From: JAGOSA01 sp043718505
Lineage (GTDB): Bacteria; Patescibacteriota; Minisyncoccia; Phycocordibacterales; UBA9973
Length of the DNA stretch: 24,235 bases
Direction of reading: 5' to 3'
Assembly (NCBI GenBank): GCA_043718505.1
Contig: JAYSVN010000010.1
Location: 1-24,235 of the forward strand
Shown here: in pieces, positions 22,129-24,235 of the stretch
How the letters are laid out: every line of letters begins with the position of its first letter
How positions within the stretch are numbered: the stretch's first letter is position 1
Notes under the pieces: generated by a model
What the model saw: only the letters and a program-made list of their open reading frames with translations
Database searches by the model: none
What the model was told of the DNA's origin: nothing
Made by a program: the position numbers and the translations under genes

Positions 22129-23724
22129 CTATTGGAAAATGCCATTCAATTCATGGACTGTGCCGCTAAAATCCGGACCTACAGTATAGAGACCACCAGT
22201 GCCATCGTAGAGACTGTAGTCCACTCCCGTTTGGTAGGTGCTCATATTCACAGTGCCATCTATGGTTGGCTGTCTACTTTGGTCATCAATATTTGAGAAA
22301 TTTACGACACTGAGTTGATTTAGCGGCTTGGCTGATACGCTATATACACAAAACTTAGTGGGATCAACAACAAGATCGTTGACTGGCGAATCTGAGACAA
22401 CAACATTCTTGCTAGGTGAAATGTTTGATGGCGAACTAATATTAAGGAAATAGATCTCTCCAGCACTATTGCCGACAATAAGGAAATGGCTTGAAACCGC
22501 CAGGGAAACAGCAGCAAATGCAGTTGGGATATTGTATGGATTTTGTGTATGCGGACTTAGTGTATCAACTGCCACTACTTCATTAGACGTATTACTGCTT
22601 GCAACATAGGCCCATCTATTTTTGACTATAACACTTTTTAAGTTACCCTGAACTCTTGTTTGGCCAACAATAGTCGGTGCCGAAGGTACCGAGACATTAA
22701 TTTTGAAAAAATTATTGTTACCGATACCGAGGTCATCAGTAACTACATATGCATAACCCCCATAGAAATCTACCCAAACATCATTTGCGGCTGTTGGTAA
22801 ATTCACATAGCCAGTTGGTGATGATGAAATAAAATCATTGAAGTTGCCACCATGAATGGTGTAGATTTGGAATTCTTTGGTAGCATCGTTTGTTGCAAAG
22901 TATATACGAGTGTCTCTAGCAAAAAGATTGTTTATGGTACCAGCTACTGAGACCGAAGTCACACCGTACGCCAGGGGGGAAATAGCACTAGGATACTGGG
23001 CACTTAGCATCTGAAAATCGAGGTCAGCATCCACTACCTGTCTGCGTGCAACATAGGCCATTCCTTTTGATCGATCGCCTAATGCAATTTTGTAGCCTGC
23101 CTGCGTACCGGTCATATTGTATGACTGGGCAATACCAGACATCGGTGTCGGATTGCAGTTATCAGTATTCGCTGATAATATTGTTTTTTTGTTATTTGTT
23201 ACGTAAGTAAATGCAGTATGTGTTCCCGTATGGCCACTACTTATAGGCCATGTCACTGTTACAGTAACTTTCCATGTATCTGGGTCTAAATATACTCCAT
23301 CTACAGATGCTTCGATGAAGCCATCCATGGTTCTGACATGGTCGATTTGATTGTTGTTATTCGAATCACGGTAAACTTCATAAATATTTACTGTCCTCGT
23401 ATATGTCTTTCCATTATTAGCAAGATTTTCGGGTACTCCTTGATTTAATTCCCAGTTGCTGCCAACGGTTTGGAGACTTGCAGGGTAGTCTTCAGGGATA
23501 AAGAAAAAATGGTTAAAATCTCTGGCAGCAATTGAACTGAGAGCGTCGAGTCCTTCTGCAACGTAGCTTGTGGCTATGATTTGTTCTCCGCTCAAACGAC
23601 TCACCGACAGACTTTGGGCAAAAATACCAACTGCGGCCGTAGCAAATAAAATAAAGGCCGCTGCCGCAATTACCAATTCAAGAATGGAGAAACCTTTTTG
23701 TGCTTTCATTTTTGTATGGTACAT
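22129..23724 (-). CDS. PilV-like minor prepilin fused to a beta-propeller-like domain
   Basis: A 531-aa protein, about three times the usual minor pilin length. Residues 1-180 form a PilV/GspI-like prepilin: leader with QKG, site KG-FSILELV with Glu5, hydrophobic helix to about 38, then beta strands including a loop DSNNNNQID (120-128) that fits a calcium-binding pattern. From about 205 to the end lie some six repeated units of about 50 residues with paired strands: GMAYVARR, RIYFATND, GYAYVVTDD, RWAYVASS, HFLIVGNS, GLYTVGP. These resemble LVIVD-type beta-propeller blades. In other bacteria a propeller at the pilus tip is supplied by the separate protein PilY1, so this may combine PilV and PilY1 roles. 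The start at 23724 is one nt after the FimT-like stop; the ATG at 23709 is an alternative. Confidence 0.8.
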   Translation of the reverse strand: MYHTKMKAQKGFSILELVIAAAAFILFATAAVGIFAQSLSVSRLSGEQIIATSYVAEGLDALSSIAARDFNHFFFIPEDYPASLQTVGSNWELNQGVPENLANNGKTYTRTVNIYEVYRDSNNNNQIDHVRTMDGFIEASVDGVYLDPDTWKVTVTVTWPISSGHTGTHTAFTYVTNNKKTILSANTDNCNPTPMSGIAQSYNMTGTQAGYKIALGDRSKGMAYVARRQVVDADLDFQMLSAQYPSAISPLAYGVTSVSVAGTINNLFARDTRIYFATNDATKEFQIYTIHGGNFNDFISSSPTGYVNLPTAANDVWVDFYGGYAYVVTDDLGIGNNNFFKINVSVPSAPTIVGQTRVQGNLKSVIVKNRWAYVASSNTSNEVVAVDTLSPHTQNPYNIPTAFAAVSLAVSSHFLIVGNSAGEIYFLNISSPSNISPSKNVVVSDSPVNDLVVDPTKFCVYSVSAKPLNQLSVVNFSNIDDQSRQPTIDGTVNMSTYQTGVDYSLYDGTGGLYTVGPDFSGTVHELNGIFQ

Positions 23725-23725
23725 A

Positions 23726-24235
23726 CTAATTTTTATAAACTGCTCCTGGACCAGTTATAGTTAATATCGGAGTTGATACATTTGTTTGTTGATCGACAAG
23801 AGAAATTGTCTCCGTAGGTAAAAAATTATCAGGTGTCCATGCGTATCCATCTGCCTGCGTGAAAAAGATTGTGAAAACCGGTGACTGACTTACATCATTT
23901 AATATAACATTTTCTGGTATTGAGATCTTTTCATTGTACGACGGATCTGCTGGTGGCCATGTACTTCCTTTGAATAGGGTCACTTGATTAATATAGATGT
24001 AAAGACCCCAACTATCATTATTTCTACTTGTCATGGCATACATTTGTGCTTTTCTGAATGCCGCGATAAGTTGACGCTGGGTGACATCAAAAGCATTTCT
24101 GTTGGTAAAATTAGCAAGCTGATTAGCAGCTATTCCTGAAAGCACAAGAACAACAACTACAGTCACCAGAAGTTCAATGATGGTAAACCCTGCTCTCTTA
24201 TGAATTTTTTTATTCAACGCTTGAGGTAAAGTCAT
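23726..24235 (-). CDS. FimT/GspH-like minor prepilin (start at window edge)
   Basis: A 169-aa prepilin with leader MTLPQALNKKIHKRAG, site AG-FTIIELL with Glu5 and helix VTVVVVLVLSGIAANQL. After the helix, RQLIAAFRKAQMYAMTSRNN is the typical GspH/FimT pattern, followed by a beta-rich domain without cysteines. It is the first gene of the minor pilin set visible here, matching the FimT/FimU position of classical operons. The ATG lies on the last three bases of the window. The frame could extend further, but the 16-residue leader is normal. The operon promoter lies outside the window. Confidence 0.88.
   Translation of the reverse strand: MTLPQALNKKIHKRAGFTIIELLVTVVVVLVLSGIAANQLANFTNRNAFDVTQRQLIAAFRKAQMYAMTSRNNDSWGLYIYINQVTLFKGSTWPPADPSYNEKISIPENVILNDVSQSPVFTIFFTQADGYAWTPDNFLPTETISLVDQQTNVSTPILTITGPGAVYKN

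Noticed and set aside
346..24235. UGA recoding to glycine or tryptophan
   Set aside because: All genes are complete under the standard code, with no in-frame TGA, so no reassignment is shown; only avoidance of TGA as a stop is seen.

Overview
The window looks like chromosomal DNA of a Patescibacteria/CPR bacterium, probably of Parcubacteria type. The evidence is AT-rich compact coding, RNase J with a long disordered N-terminal extension, a secreted protein ending in the peptidoglycan-binding-like domain common in these organisms, many small membrane proteins without assigned function, and a large type IV pilin cluster. No rRNA, tRNA, CRISPR array, insertion sequence or phage gene was seen, and no stretch over 300 bases lacks a gene. 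All 29 complete genes end in TAA (23) or TAG (6), none in TGA.

Layout. 1-753 (-): groES and the start of groEL. 848-7534 (+): secG, a membrane-anchored family 5 solute-binding protein, RNase J, a coupled GrpB/nucleotidyltransferase-like protein, an MFS transporter and an RluF-type pseudouridine synthase. 7606-11640 (-): a small membrane protein, an HtrA protease, a MutY-like glycosylase without iron-sulfur ligands, and a CAP-domain membrane protein. 11667-15553 (-): a secreted prealbumin-like/peptidoglycan-binding protein and five small membrane or anchored proteins. 15637-17206: divergent YqgE/AlgH (-) and a membrane-anchored trypsin-like protease (+). 17203-24235 (-): type IV pilus genes.

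The pilus region has two parts. Upstream, at 24235-21140, four minor prepilins lie in the order FimT/GspH, PilV-like, PilW/GspJ-like, PilX/GspK-like, with one nucleotide between each stop and the next ATG under the starts chosen here. The PilV-like member (531 aa) carries a C-terminal domain that resembles a beta-propeller, which suggests a built-in replacement for the separate tip protein PilY1. Downstream, five paralogous four-cysteine pilins stand in tandem, each preceded by a candidate promoter. The first of them lies alone between a good promoter and a terminator and is the best candidate major pilin. A membrane protein with a degenerate PilM/GspL-like N-terminal region closes the cluster. 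The pilus motors, platform protein and prepilin peptidase are not in the window.

Many genes have a -10 hexamer ending 6-11 nt before the ATG. For four of them this puts the predicted transcription start on the A of the ATG, so leaderless mRNAs appear common. The best -35/-10 promoters precede groES, HtrA, the 7606 membrane protein, the surface protein, YqgE and two pilins. These promoters also decided several start codons. All assignments come from reading the sequence; no database search was run.
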